Below, in pieces: positions 6,732-13,230 of a stretch of DNA of 13,230 bases. Below the pieces are notes generated by a model that did not search any database, was not told the DNA's origin, and worked only from the letters and a program-made list of their open reading frames with translations. Position 1 is the first letter of the stretch. Each line of letters begins with the position of its first letter. The stretch comes from an uncultured Peptostreptococcus sp. (lineage in GTDB: Bacteria; Bacillota; Clostridia; Peptostreptococcales; Peptostreptococcaceae). Location of the stretch: the NCBI GenBank assembly GCA_900759325.1, contig CAAEUW010000021.1, forward strand, positions 1 through 13,230, in the 5' to 3' direction. The position numbers and the translations under genes are program-made.

Positions 6732-8939
6732 ATTCAAATGGGAAATAGGACATTCTCTTTGAAGGGAAAGAGCGTGTCAAATATTGAAGGACGTATAAGG
6801 ATCAAGTATACGGGCTTGAAGTATATCCAGGACCTATATACTGACCTTATAGACCAGGTAGGGTCCTTGTACTATGTTGAATATGTAGCCGTTAATTCTG
6901 TTACAGAGACCATCTTAATAAAGTACGATGGTGACGCAGACGTTGATTCATTGGAGATTATAGAGGCTGTAGACCACATAATGCAGAAGTTCTCCTTGGA
7001 TGTATACAAAAACTATATAGAAGCAAGAAATAATGAAACGAATAATAGGTATGATGGAGAGGAAATGTCATCTAGGAAGCTGATAGCTAGACTACTGGTA
7101 AATGGTAGTGTAATATTGGCTACTAGGCTACTGGGAGGTGCAAACACACCACTGATAAACCTACCTAAATATGACAAGTTCACTACTTTGCCAGCCATCA
7201 CAAGCTTGGCATTGACATCTCCATTATTTAGGTCTGCCTGGGATGGTCTAGTAGAAGACAAGAGACCAAATGCAGACGCCTTGACAATTATGTCAATTGT
7301 AGCCAGCCTAATGCTAGGTAATAGTATATCTGCCTTGACTATAATAGCCTTATCAGATATAGCAGAGTTTATGACGGCCTATACTGTTGAGCGTACTAGA
7401 AATTCAATCAAGAACCTTTTAAGTGTTGAACAAGATACAACTTGGAAGGTGCTTGAAGATGGAAGCCTAGAAAAGTGTAGTGTAGACAAGCTATCGAAAG
7501 AAGATCTAGTGGCTACACATACAGGTGAAAAAATATGTGTCGACGGTGAAGTAATAGACGGTGAAGCCATAGTTGACCTTAGTTCTGTATCTGGTGAATA
7601 CATGCCAGTTATCAAGAAAAAGGGAGACAAGGTATTTGCTGGTGGTCTAATCAAGAACGGTACTATTACAGTTAAGGCTGAAAAAGTCGGCGATGATACG
7701 GTAATATCTAGAATTATAGACTTAGTTGAAAATAGTGCAACTCAGCAGGCTCCAATACAGAAGTATGCTGACAAGTTCTCTAACTACCTAGTTCCATTAA
7801 ACCTACTGCTTTGTGGTGTGGTTTATGGGGTAACCAGGTCTACAACTAAGGCTCTTAACATGCTAGTTATAGACTACTCATGTGGTATCAAGCTATCAAC
7901 AGCAACAGCCTTCTCAGCATCTATCAATACATCAGTTAAGAATGGTGTCTTGATAAAGGGTGGTGCCTTTATTGAACAGTTAAGTATGACTGATACAGTT
8001 GTATTTGACAAGACAGGTACTATTACAGAAGGTAAGCCAAGGATCAAGGATGTATTTATAGAAGAAGGTAATGGCTATACAGAAAGAGACCTAGTTAGCT
8101 ATGCATGTGCAGCAGAAGAAGCTTCTTCCCACCCATTATCATACTGTGTACTAGAGTATGGTAAGCTATTGGGAGTGCAGATTCCTAAGCATGGCCCTAT
8201 AGAAACTGTAGTAGCAAGGGGTACATCTACTGAAGTAGATGGTAAGCTGGTACGTGCCGGTAACCTTAAGTTTATGACAGAAAATGGCATAGAGCCATCT
8301 AATGAAGCCATAGAATTTGCTATGAGCTCCACTCCAATCTTTGTCTCATATGGAGACGACTTCATAGGAGTGTTAGGTGCCTTTGACAAGCCTAGAAAGA
8401 ATATAAAGAGAGCCATCAATATGATGCGTTCAAATGGTATAAATGAAGTGGTAATCCTAACTGGAGACATGAAGAAGCAGGCCCAGGAGGTAGCAGCCAA
8501 GGTTAATGCAGATAGCTTTAGGGCTGAGCTTTTACCAGAGGACAAGGCCAATGAAATACTAAAGATGAAGTCAGAGGGTACTGGCGTAATAATGGTTGGA
8601 GACGGTATCAATGATGCCCCAGCCCTATCATATGCCAATGTAGGTATATCACTAGGCAGTAAGTCTACTGATGTAGCTATGGAGACATCTGACCTAGTAA
8701 TACATTCTGATGATCCAATAATGATTCCAAGGGTTATCGACCTATCTCACAAGACTATGGATATAGTAAAGCAGAACTTTGCCCTAGTAGCAGGTATAAA
8801 TACTGTAGGTCTAGTCTTGGGAGCAACTAGTAATATATCTGTATTCTGGAGTGCTGTAATGCACAATATGAGTACAATATTGGTGGTTGGAAACTCTTGT
8901 AGATTATTGTTCCACAAGTCCTTGAGGGGAGGAATGTAG
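6729..8939 (+). CDS. fezB: P1B-type metal-transporting ATPase with HMA2 domain (FezB-like, P1B-6 group)
   Basis: A 736-residue P-type ATPase that would move a transition metal across a membrane. Residues about 15-85 form an HMA2 domain with Gly-Arg-Ile-Arg at 21-24 and no CxxC. Membrane helices follow. The actuator domain carries Ser-Gly-Glu (288-290) in place of the usual Thr-Gly-Glu-Ser. The transport helix has Asp-Tyr-Ser-Cys-Gly at 382-386, replacing the CPC of copper and zinc pumps. The phosphorylation site is DKTGT at 427-431; the nucleotide-binding His-Pro is at 468-469, TGD at 578-580 and GDGIND at 625-630. The last helix has HNMSTILVVGNSCRL near 712-726. HMA2 domain plus a single-Cys motif points to the P1B-6 group that includes FezB, the ferrosome ATPase; the symbol expresses family, not proven orthology. 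Mycobacterial CtpC-type pumps are the main alternative. The next gene starts one base after its stop. Confidence 0.85.
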   Translation: MIQMGNRTFSLKGKSVSNIEGRIRIKYTGLKYIQDLYTDLIDQVGSLYYVEYVAVNSVTETILIKYDGDADVDSLEIIEAVDHIMQKFSLDVYKNYIEARNNETNNRYDGEEMSSRKLIARLLVNGSVILATRLLGGANTPLINLPKYDKFTTLPAITSLALTSPLFRSAWDGLVEDKRPNADALTIMSIVASLMLGNSISALTIIALSDIAEFMTAYTVERTRNSIKNLLSVEQDTTWKVLEDGSLEKCSVDKLSKEDLVATHTGEKICVDGEVIDGEAIVDLSSVSGEYMPVIKKKGDKVFAGGLIKNGTITVKAEKVGDDTVISRIIDLVENSATQQAPIQKYADKFSNYLVPLNLLLCGVVYGVTRSTTKALNMLVIDYSCGIKLSTATAFSASINTSVKNGVLIKGGAFIEQLSMTDTVVFDKTGTITEGKPRIKDVFIEEGNGYTERDLVSYACAAEEASSHPLSYCVLEYGKLLGVQIPKHGPIETVVARGTSTEVDGKLVRAGNLKFMTENGIEPSNEAIEFAMSSTPIFVSYGDDFIGVLGAFDKPRKNIKRAINMMRSNGINEVVILTGDMKKQAQEVAAKVNADSFRAELLPEDKANEILKMKSEGTGVIMVGDGINDAPALSYANVGISLGSKSTDVAMETSDLVIHSDDPIMIPRVIDLSHKTMDIVKQNFALVAGINTVGLVLGATSNISVFWSAVMHNMSTILVVGNSCRLLFHKSLRGGM

Positions 8940-8940
8940 G

Positions 8941-9792
8941 ATGATCAAGCATTGCCCTGAAAAGAATATAGATGTTGATGTGGTTTTTTCTGTATCAGGT
9001 AGACTGAGAATGAGGGTTGTAAATGAACCTAAGAATCCACTAGATATATTAAACAAGCTAAAGGAAAAAACTAAGATTATCAGGGGTAGTTACACTGGCC
9101 CTACAAGGACCTTTGTACTTGAATATGACAAGGACATTACAGACCTTAATCAGCTGATACTTACTTTCTGTGGCTTGTACTCTAGGGACATAAAGGAAAA
9201 CCAGATTAAGCTTAACTACAAGATATCTAACAAGCACGCAATGGGCTATAGTTCACTTGTTTCCCTGGCCTTTATAATAATTGACCTAGGTATGAACTTT
9301 ATAGGTCTGGGAGGACAGGCCCTTAATGAAGACGGCACTGTATCTACTATTGGTCTAGGGCAGGCTACAGGTCTTGCAAGCAGAGTGTTCGGTAGCCTAA
9401 ATACATATAGGAACTTCGTAAGGTGGGGTGCCCTAGTGACTACTATTGGAGCCATCTTTGAGCATGGTTACAAGGAGTTGAACGAAAATGGTGCCTTTGA
9501 CCCTGAGGTAATGTCAATCATGTACTTGATTACGTCCATAAACGAGGTTACGGCAGTAAATGGTACAACTAATATGAGCCTATATTCACCAGCCATTGCC
9601 TGGTTATTGACATTCGGTCGTCATATATTGACAAGACAGGAAAGGTCAATCCTGATTGAAACATATGAGGATGAAGATGGTGAAATAAAGGTGGCAGAAG
9701 AAGAAAGCAAGTCTTACTTCTACAAAAAGTTCATCAGCTCATGCTTTGATGCATACCAGAATGTAAACTTTAGAAGAGGTATTTCAAAGTAG
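8941..9792 (+). CDS. HMA2-domain membrane protein, last gene of ferrosome-like operon
   Basis: A 283-residue protein. Residues about 12-80 form a degenerate HMA2 domain with Gly-Arg-Leu-Arg-Met-Arg at 20-25 and the strand TFVLEYD ending at Tyr62-Asp63. The membrane region (about 104-230) has roughly three to four hydrophobic helices and Gly-rich loops (GLGGQALNEDG, about 122-132). The C-terminal tail is charged, with an acidic stretch YEDEDGEI (242-249). The start ATG is one base after the ATPase stop, and its ribosome-binding site (GGGGAGG) lies inside the end of the ATPase gene, so translation is coupled. I take it as a membrane partner of the ATPase. Its architecture, HMA2 domain then membrane helices, is shared with the first gene of the operon. 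Confidence 0.8.
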   Translation: MIKHCPEKNIDVDVVFSVSGRLRMRVVNEPKNPLDILNKLKEKTKIIRGSYTGPTRTFVLEYDKDITDLNQLILTFCGLYSRDIKENQIKLNYKISNKHAMGYSSLVSLAFIIIDLGMNFIGLGGQALNEDGTVSTIGLGQATGLASRVFGSLNTYRNFVRWGALVTTIGAIFEHGYKELNENGAFDPEVMSIMYLITSINEVTAVNGTTNMSLYSPAIAWLLTFGRHILTRQERSILIETYEDEDGEIKVAEEESKSYFYKKFISSCFDAYQNVNFRRGISK

Positions 9793-9809
9793 GAGTATAT
9801 TTATAGGAG

Positions 9810-9848
9810 AGGATTGTATTAATCCTAAATTAATACTTAATATATTAA
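9810..9848. repeat. Nested AT-rich palindromes before the 90-aa gene
   Basis: A perfect 6-bp inverted repeat AGGATT/AATCCT (9810-9815 and 9821-9826) is followed by the 12-bp palindrome TTAATATATTAA (9837-9848). They fill the 86-base gap between the last HMA2 gene and the 90-residue protein gene. They could be a processing site or operator that sets expression of the small gene apart from the operon. No T tract follows, so termination is unlikely. No clear promoter hexamers are visible. Confidence 0.4.
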
Positions 9849-9878
9849 ATTAATTAACATTATAAGGAGGATTTTGAT

Positions 9879-10151
9879 ATGATGTTTAGTATTGGTAATA
9901 GAAGTGATGTTTTAAAGGGTGTTGCAATTGGTGTTGGTGTATGCGCTATTGCTTATGTAGCATATAAGAAGAACGAAGAAACAGTTAATGCTTTCTTAAA
10001 CGAACACGGATTCAACATTGAAGGAAATGCTGGTTCAGACTACTATTCAATGTCACTAGAAAAGTTGATGGAAACTAAGGAAACTATAGAAGATATTATA
10101 GCTGAAAAGGACCTTTCTGGTGTTACAATAGTATCAACTGAAGATAAGTAA
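9879..10151 (+). CDS. Small glycine-zipper membrane protein (FezX / PacL-like in layout)
   Basis: A 90-residue protein of a type often found next to HMA2 ATPases. Residues 11-29 form one hydrophobic helix with the packing motif Gly14-x3-Gly18 and Gly20. Positively charged residues (KK at 30-31) follow, which suggests that the C-terminal part stays in the cytoplasm. The soluble part contains an acidic helix (about 59-77, rich in Glu/Lys) and ends in a short acidic tail. Single-helix companions of metal ATPases are known: the DUF1490/PacL proteins beside mycobacterial CtpC-like pumps, DUF6110 proteins in Firmicutes, and an accessory FezX protein in C. difficile ferrosome clusters. Similarity here is by layout, size and motif, not by proven homology. 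AAGGAGG lies 8 bases before ATG 9879; a second ATG follows immediately. Confidence 0.7.
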   Translation: MMFSIGNRSDVLKGVAIGVGVCAIAYVAYKKNEETVNAFLNEHGFNIEGNAGSDYYSMSLEKLMETKETIEDIIAEKDLSGVTIVSTEDK

Positions 10152-10184
10152 GATTTTTATTAGACTATTAATAAATAAGAGCGG

Positions 10185-10227
10185 CAGCAGCCACAAGAAA
10201 AAATATTCTTGTGGCTGCTGTTTTTTT
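10185..10227 (+). terminator. Strong intrinsic terminator ending the HMA2/small-protein unit
   Basis: A perfect 15-bp stem has arms at 10185-10199 and 10206-10220 (CAGCAGCCACAAGAA and its complement), with a 6-base AT loop followed by seven T residues (10221-10227). It isolates the metal gene block from the adhesin gene. Confidence 0.97.
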
Positions 10228-10292
10228 GTATTTTTAAAGGAAGATAGGGAGGACTAGGATATATTATAAAAATAAAAAAGTGATTATAATAA

Positions 10293-10321
10293 TTTACATT
10301 ACTTTTTGTATATGATAAAAT
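10293..10321 (+). promoter_or_regulatory. Extended -10 promoter for the surface adhesin
   Basis: TTTACA (10293-10298) and TAAAAT (10316-10321) are each one base from consensus and separated by 17 bases, and a TG lies one base upstream of the -10 (10313-10314). The predicted transcript would have a leader of about 140 bases. Confidence 0.65.
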
Positions 10322-10468
10322 ATTAGTGTATAAAAGAATTATTGGAAAATATAATTCAAATAGATAAAACTAATGAAATAAATTAATATTGAATATTTTA
10401 TTGGATGTTAAATGGACCTTGTAGGTCTGGTTAAGAGACCGGATTATATGTTTTAGGAGGTATCTGAA
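10322..10468 (+). other. Structured 5' leader of the adhesin mRNA
   Basis: The leader is AT-rich except for 10414-10442. There GACC (10415-10418) can pair with GGTC (10424-10427), while GGTCT (10424-10428) can instead pair with AGACC (10436-10440). These two hairpins share the middle arm and exclude each other. The ribosome-binding site TAGGAGG (10454-10460) follows 14 bases later, so either fold could affect translation. I recognise no named riboswitch. The rest of the 10152-10468 gap holds only the terminator and promoter listed separately. Confidence 0.4.
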
Positions 10469-13230
10469 ATGAATCAAAGGGATTTGTTTAGAAAGAAAAT
10501 TGAAGAAAAGAAGGAAAAGGCTAGTAAAAAGCCTAGGTATGGAATGAGAAAGCTATCAGTCGGATTTGTATCCTGCCTGGTCGGATTTGTAATGTTTTTG
10601 ACTGGCGTGCCGGTAATGGCTGAGGGTGGCCAGAGTAGGTCAGTTAATAATGAGGTCCACTATACACTAGCTGGGGAGACTGATGGTGTTTTGGACTATG
10701 CCAGGACAGACTATACCAAGGAAGATAGTGATGGAATTCACTTAACTGTTACAAAATGGGCAAAATTACCTGGAACTTGGGGATATACAGAAAGAGGGCC
10801 ATATAATGGTAGGTACCTATTAAACTTCTTTGAAGACGACTTCTATACGCAAATTGAATCCATCAAGGTAAACAATACTGAATTTGAAAAGGAGGCTAAT
10901 GGAGCCCTTTGGAAGGTGCCAATTGAGAATGCAACACTGCATTCTGGAGGAATTGGGGCTATAACAAATGACGATATTGTAATAAAGCTAAAAAGTGGTG
11001 CTAGTTTGACTAGTCTAGGCCTAGCCGATAAAAAAATCAACTTTACAACGACTTGGGTCAGGAATGATGCCAAGGCCGATACAGGTGGCTACGACAATGG
11101 GTATATCCTAAAGAACAATACTAATGTACCAACACTTCCAAGTAATCCAAGCAATGGAAACGAATACTACTTAGGAACAGGCCTAAATGGATTAACAAAT
11201 GATGGAACTAAGTCAAAGGATGGAAATTTTACGAGTGGCAATACTGGTAAGGTAGTAAGCTACGATGCTAAAGAAAAGGCCATAAGGTCTACAGTATCCT
11301 TTAAGCCGGACCAGAACTTCCTTCAGGCCAACAGTGGCTGGGTCCTATATATAAATGAGGTTATACCAAAGGAATTATTAAAATATATAGATACAAACAA
11401 TGTAAGATTAGGTGTGTCTACTTCCAGAGGTAAGATAACTGCTAATGAGCCTATTAAACTAACTGTTGACCCTAATGGTAATGGCCACATATCTACTAAG
11501 GATACTCCTGAACTAAGTATAGAAGGGGGAGATTGGGATAGGGTTACTAAGGTAAGAAGTACTTTAGATTCACAGGTGTTTTATGGAGCACTTGGTCAAA
11601 GAAGATCTTACACGATTGAATATAAGCTTAAGAGCGATGTTTCAAATCAAGAATTTGCTAAGGCTTTAAATGAATATATCACAACGAATAATAGCCAATT
11701 GAATTTTGAATCCTGGCTGACAGCGGACTTTGTCGACTCTACAAATGCATTCCCAGGTATAAGGAAGCCAGATGGTGGAAAACCAAATAAAATACTACAA
11801 AATTCCTACGCAAATGCCTTTATGGAGGTCCTAGATACAGACAAGGACGGCCTATACGACTTTTTAGAGGATGAGATTGATTCAGATAAGTTCAAGGTTG
11901 ATACTGATGGTGATGGTGTGCCAGATGGCCAGGAAGTTCTTGCAGACAAGACTGACCCTAAAAATGCAAAATCATACCTAGTAGTGAAGCCAGATGTCAC
12001 TACTAAGACTATAGAAGCAAATAGTACACAGACAATTGTTGGTAAGGTACCAAAGACGATTTACGATAATCCTGCAGATACTAGTAAAAAGCTAGCTGCG
12101 ACTAATCCAGATGCCGGAAATGTAATTGTAAAGGCCTACAAGTATGTAGCTGATAATACAGACTACACAACACAGCCTGTTAAGGCCCAGACTACTATAC
12201 CATTTGCAGATTTAACAGATGGAAACTTCACTGTTAATGTTCCTGCTGGTACATTTGCAGAAGGCGACAAGGTTATACTAGTTGCCTACTCACCAGATGG
12301 AAATAATCCTAAGGTATCAAGCACTACAGTAAGGGTAGGTGCAATCAAGGTAACCTTTGATACTAATGGAGGTAAGTGGTCTGATGGAACAAATGCTGAT
12401 AAGATAGTTAATGCCGTAAATGGTGCTGCAACACAGCCAGAAGAGCCAACAAGAGATGGTTACCAGTTCTTAGGCTGGGCTTCTACAGATAACGCAACAG
12501 TTGCTGAAGCTGGTATCCTAGATAATGTGAGTGAAGATAAGGAAGTATTTGCAGTATGGAAGGACAATAAGGCGCCTGTAATAGGGAATATAGGTGACCA
12601 GACAGTAGTAGAAAGAAATGCAATTACAGAAATAAATGTAACAACAGATGACCCTACAGCAACAGTTACAGTAAAAGACCTACCAAGTGGCTTAACATAC
12701 AGTAACGGAAAGATAAGTGGAACTCCAAGTGTTACAAGCTGGGGTAATGATGAAAAAAAGGAATTTACAGTAACTGTAGAAGCTAAGGATCCTTCAGGTA
12801 ATACATCTACTAAGACCTTCAAGATTATAGTACATAGGGATACAGATAGGGATGGTACACCGGATATAACTGATACAGATGATGATGGAGATGGGGTACC
12901 TGACACAGTAGAAATAGCCAAGGGGTCAGATCCAAAGAATCCGAACTCAAGGCCAATGGGAACTGTAACACCGGTATCACCAACAACAATATCAAACCCA
13001 ACACAGACAGTTATAGACGAAAATGCTATAACAAACATAGTAATAACACCAGGAAACACAGCTTCTACAGTAACAGTAGATACTAGCAAGCTTCCTAATG
13101 GAGTTACTTATGACCCAATAACAAAGACAATATCAGGAACACCAGATGTAACAAACTGGGGAACTGATGAAACAAAGAAGTTTGATATACCAGTAGTGAT
13201 AACAAATCCAGATGGATCAAAGGTAACTAA
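10469..13230 (+). CDS. Large YSIRK-type cell-surface adhesin, N-terminal part (runs off window)
   Basis: One uninterrupted frame from ATG 10469 to the right edge: 920 codons with no stop. TAGGAGG precedes the start. Residues 1-51 form a long signal peptide with a Lys/Glu-rich start, the YSIRK-like motif YGMRKLSVG at 24-32, a hydrophobic core and probable cleavage after Ala51. Residues about 52-450 look like a secreted N-terminal binding region and contain no cysteine. Two Asp-rich segments resembling thrombospondin type 3 calcium loops lie at 456-499 and 791-826. Between them are an Ig-like stretch (about 500-624), a Listeria-Bacteroides/InlB-B repeat (627-698, FDTNGG through AVWK) and an Ig-like 'putative Ig' module (about 710-788). 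A second Ig copy begins near 840. Such proteins are normally sortase-anchored through LPxTG; that end lies outside the window. Probable role: attachment to host tissue. Confidence 0.92.
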   Translation, partial: MNQRDLFRKKIEEKKEKASKKPRYGMRKLSVGFVSCLVGFVMFLTGVPVMAEGGQSRSVNNEVHYTLAGETDGVLDYARTDYTKEDSDGIHLTVTKWAKLPGTWGYTERGPYNGRYLLNFFEDDFYTQIESIKVNNTEFEKEANGALWKVPIENATLHSGGIGAITNDDIVIKLKSGASLTSLGLADKKINFTTTWVRNDAKADTGGYDNGYILKNNTNVPTLPSNPSNGNEYYLGTGLNGLTNDGTKSKDGNFTSGNTGKVVSYDAKEKAIRSTVSFKPDQNFLQANSGWVLYINEVIPKELLKYIDTNNVRLGVSTSRGKITANEPIKLTVDPNGNGHISTKDTPELSIEGGDWDRVTKVRSTLDSQVFYGALGQRRSYTIEYKLKSDVSNQEFAKALNEYITTNNSQLNFESWLTADFVDSTNAFPGIRKPDGGKPNKILQNSYANAFMEVLDTDKDGLYDFLEDEIDSDKFKVDTDGDGVPDGQEVLADKTDPKNAKSYLVVKPDVTTKTIEANSTQTIVGKVPKTIYDNPADTSKKLAATNPDAGNVIVKAYKYVADNTDYTTQPVKAQTTIPFADLTDGNFTVNVPAGTFAEGDKVILVAYSPDGNNPKVSSTTVRVGAIKVTFDTNGGKWSDGTNADKIVNAVNGAATQPEEPTRDGYQFLGWASTDNATVAEAGILDNVSEDKEVFAVWKDNKAPVIGNIGDQTVVERNAITEINVTTDDPTATVTVKDLPSGLTYSNGKISGTPSVTSWGNDEKKEFTVTVEAKDPSGNTSTKTFKIIVHRDTDRDGTPDITDTDDDGDGVPDTVEIAKGSDPKNPNSRPMGTVTPVSPTTISNPTQTVIDENAITNIVITPGNTASTVTVDTSKLPNGVTYDPITKTISGTPDVTNWGTDETKKFDIPVVITNPDGSKVT
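12596..13230 (+). repeat. Tandem Ig-like module repeat within the adhesin
   Basis: Two related modules are visible in the translation at residues about 710-788 and 840-920, split by the calcium-loop segment 791-826. Matching landmarks are QTVVERNAIT versus QTVIDENAIT, LPSGLTY versus LPNGVTY, and ISGTPSVTSWGNDEKK versus ISGTPDVTNWGTDETK. The second copy is cut by the window edge. The pattern suggests that more copies follow to the right, as in stalk regions of Gram-positive adhesins. Confidence 0.85.

Noticed and set aside
6276..6737. 153-codon minus-strand frame across the small HMA2 gene
   Set aside because: It overlaps a plus-strand gene with a conserved GRLR/EYD domain and good ribosome-binding site; the antisense translation shows nothing recognisable.
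8099..8638. 179-codon minus-strand frame inside the ATPase
   Set aside because: It lies opposite the conserved phosphorylation and nucleotide-binding domains, and no start signal or known domain is visible. The frames at 7013-7261 and 7379-7654 are similar.
6729..8939. Copper (CopA) or cadmium/zinc (CadA/ZntA) exporter
   Set aside because: The N-terminal domain lacks CxxC and the transport helix lacks CPC; the HMA2 domain and the DYSCG motif point to a different P1B subgroup.
10562..10621. Lipoprotein lipobox at Cys36 of the adhesin
   Set aside because: The cysteine lies at the start of the hydrophobic core of a YSIRK-like signal, not after it; cleavage after Ala51 fits better.
12460..13089. 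209-codon minus-strand frame in the adhesin gene
   Set aside because: The plus frame is clearly coding, with repeat modules and a signal peptide. The minus frame is a by-product of low-complexity Thr/Val/Asp codons. The minus frames at 10843-11073 and 11806-12000 are rejected for the same reason.
1..13230. CRISPR array, tRNA, rRNA, insertion sequence or integrase
   Set aside because: No regularly spaced direct repeats, cloverleaf sequences, ribosomal RNA segments or transposase-like frames were seen on either strand.

Overview
The window looks like chromosomal DNA of a low-GC, Gram-positive anaerobe. Arginine is mostly AGG/AGA, ATA and CTA are common, Shine-Dalgarno sequences are strong (AAGGAGG type), and a YSIRK-like surface adhesin is present. 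A member of the Peptoniphilaceae (Anaerococcus / Peptoniphilus / Finegoldia group) is my best guess. This is inference from style, not a database match.

Layout. (1) Positions 1-102 hold the tail of a rightward gene, possibly a cell-wall-binding protein, followed by a strong intrinsic terminator. (2) Positions 240-2036, minus strand, hold a NarL/LuxR-type two-component pair: a membrane histidine kinase followed by its response regulator. (3) Positions 2311-5478, plus strand, hold a divergently transcribed ABC-2 exporter made of one ATPase and two permeases. The kinase/regulator plus ATPase/permease/permease arrangement matches the Bacillus LnrJK-LnrLMN (YfiJK-LMN) drug/lipopeptide-resistance layout. 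An 8-bp inverted repeat lies in the divergent control region. (4) Positions 5728-9792, plus strand, hold a tight four-gene operon. Every product carries a non-cysteine, Gly-Arg-x-Arg heavy-metal-associated-like domain (HMA2 type). The third is a P1B-type ATPase with an Asp-Tyr-Ser-Cys-Gly membrane motif in place of Cys-Pro-Cys. A separate 90-aa glycine-zipper membrane protein follows at 9879-10151 and ends in a textbook terminator. This block resembles the ferrosome (fez) clusters built around FezB, a P1B-6 ATPase, which form membrane-bounded iron-storage compartments in Desulfovibrio magneticus and Clostridioides difficile. (5) From 10469 to the right edge runs one uninterrupted reading frame with no stop in the window. 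It encodes the first 920 residues of a large secreted adhesin: YSIRK-like signal peptide, a probable N-terminal binding region, two calcium-binding thrombospondin-3-like segments, one Listeria-Bacteroides repeat, and two Ig-like modules.

How the genes work together. The two-component pair probably senses envelope stress or an antimicrobial and controls the divergent exporter. The HMA2 operon has its own good sigma-A-type promoter (5621-5649) and is best explained as a metal-compartment or metal-efflux system, with iron the leading candidate. The adhesin is an independent unit with its own extended -10 promoter and a structured leader. The most interesting region is 5479-10227.
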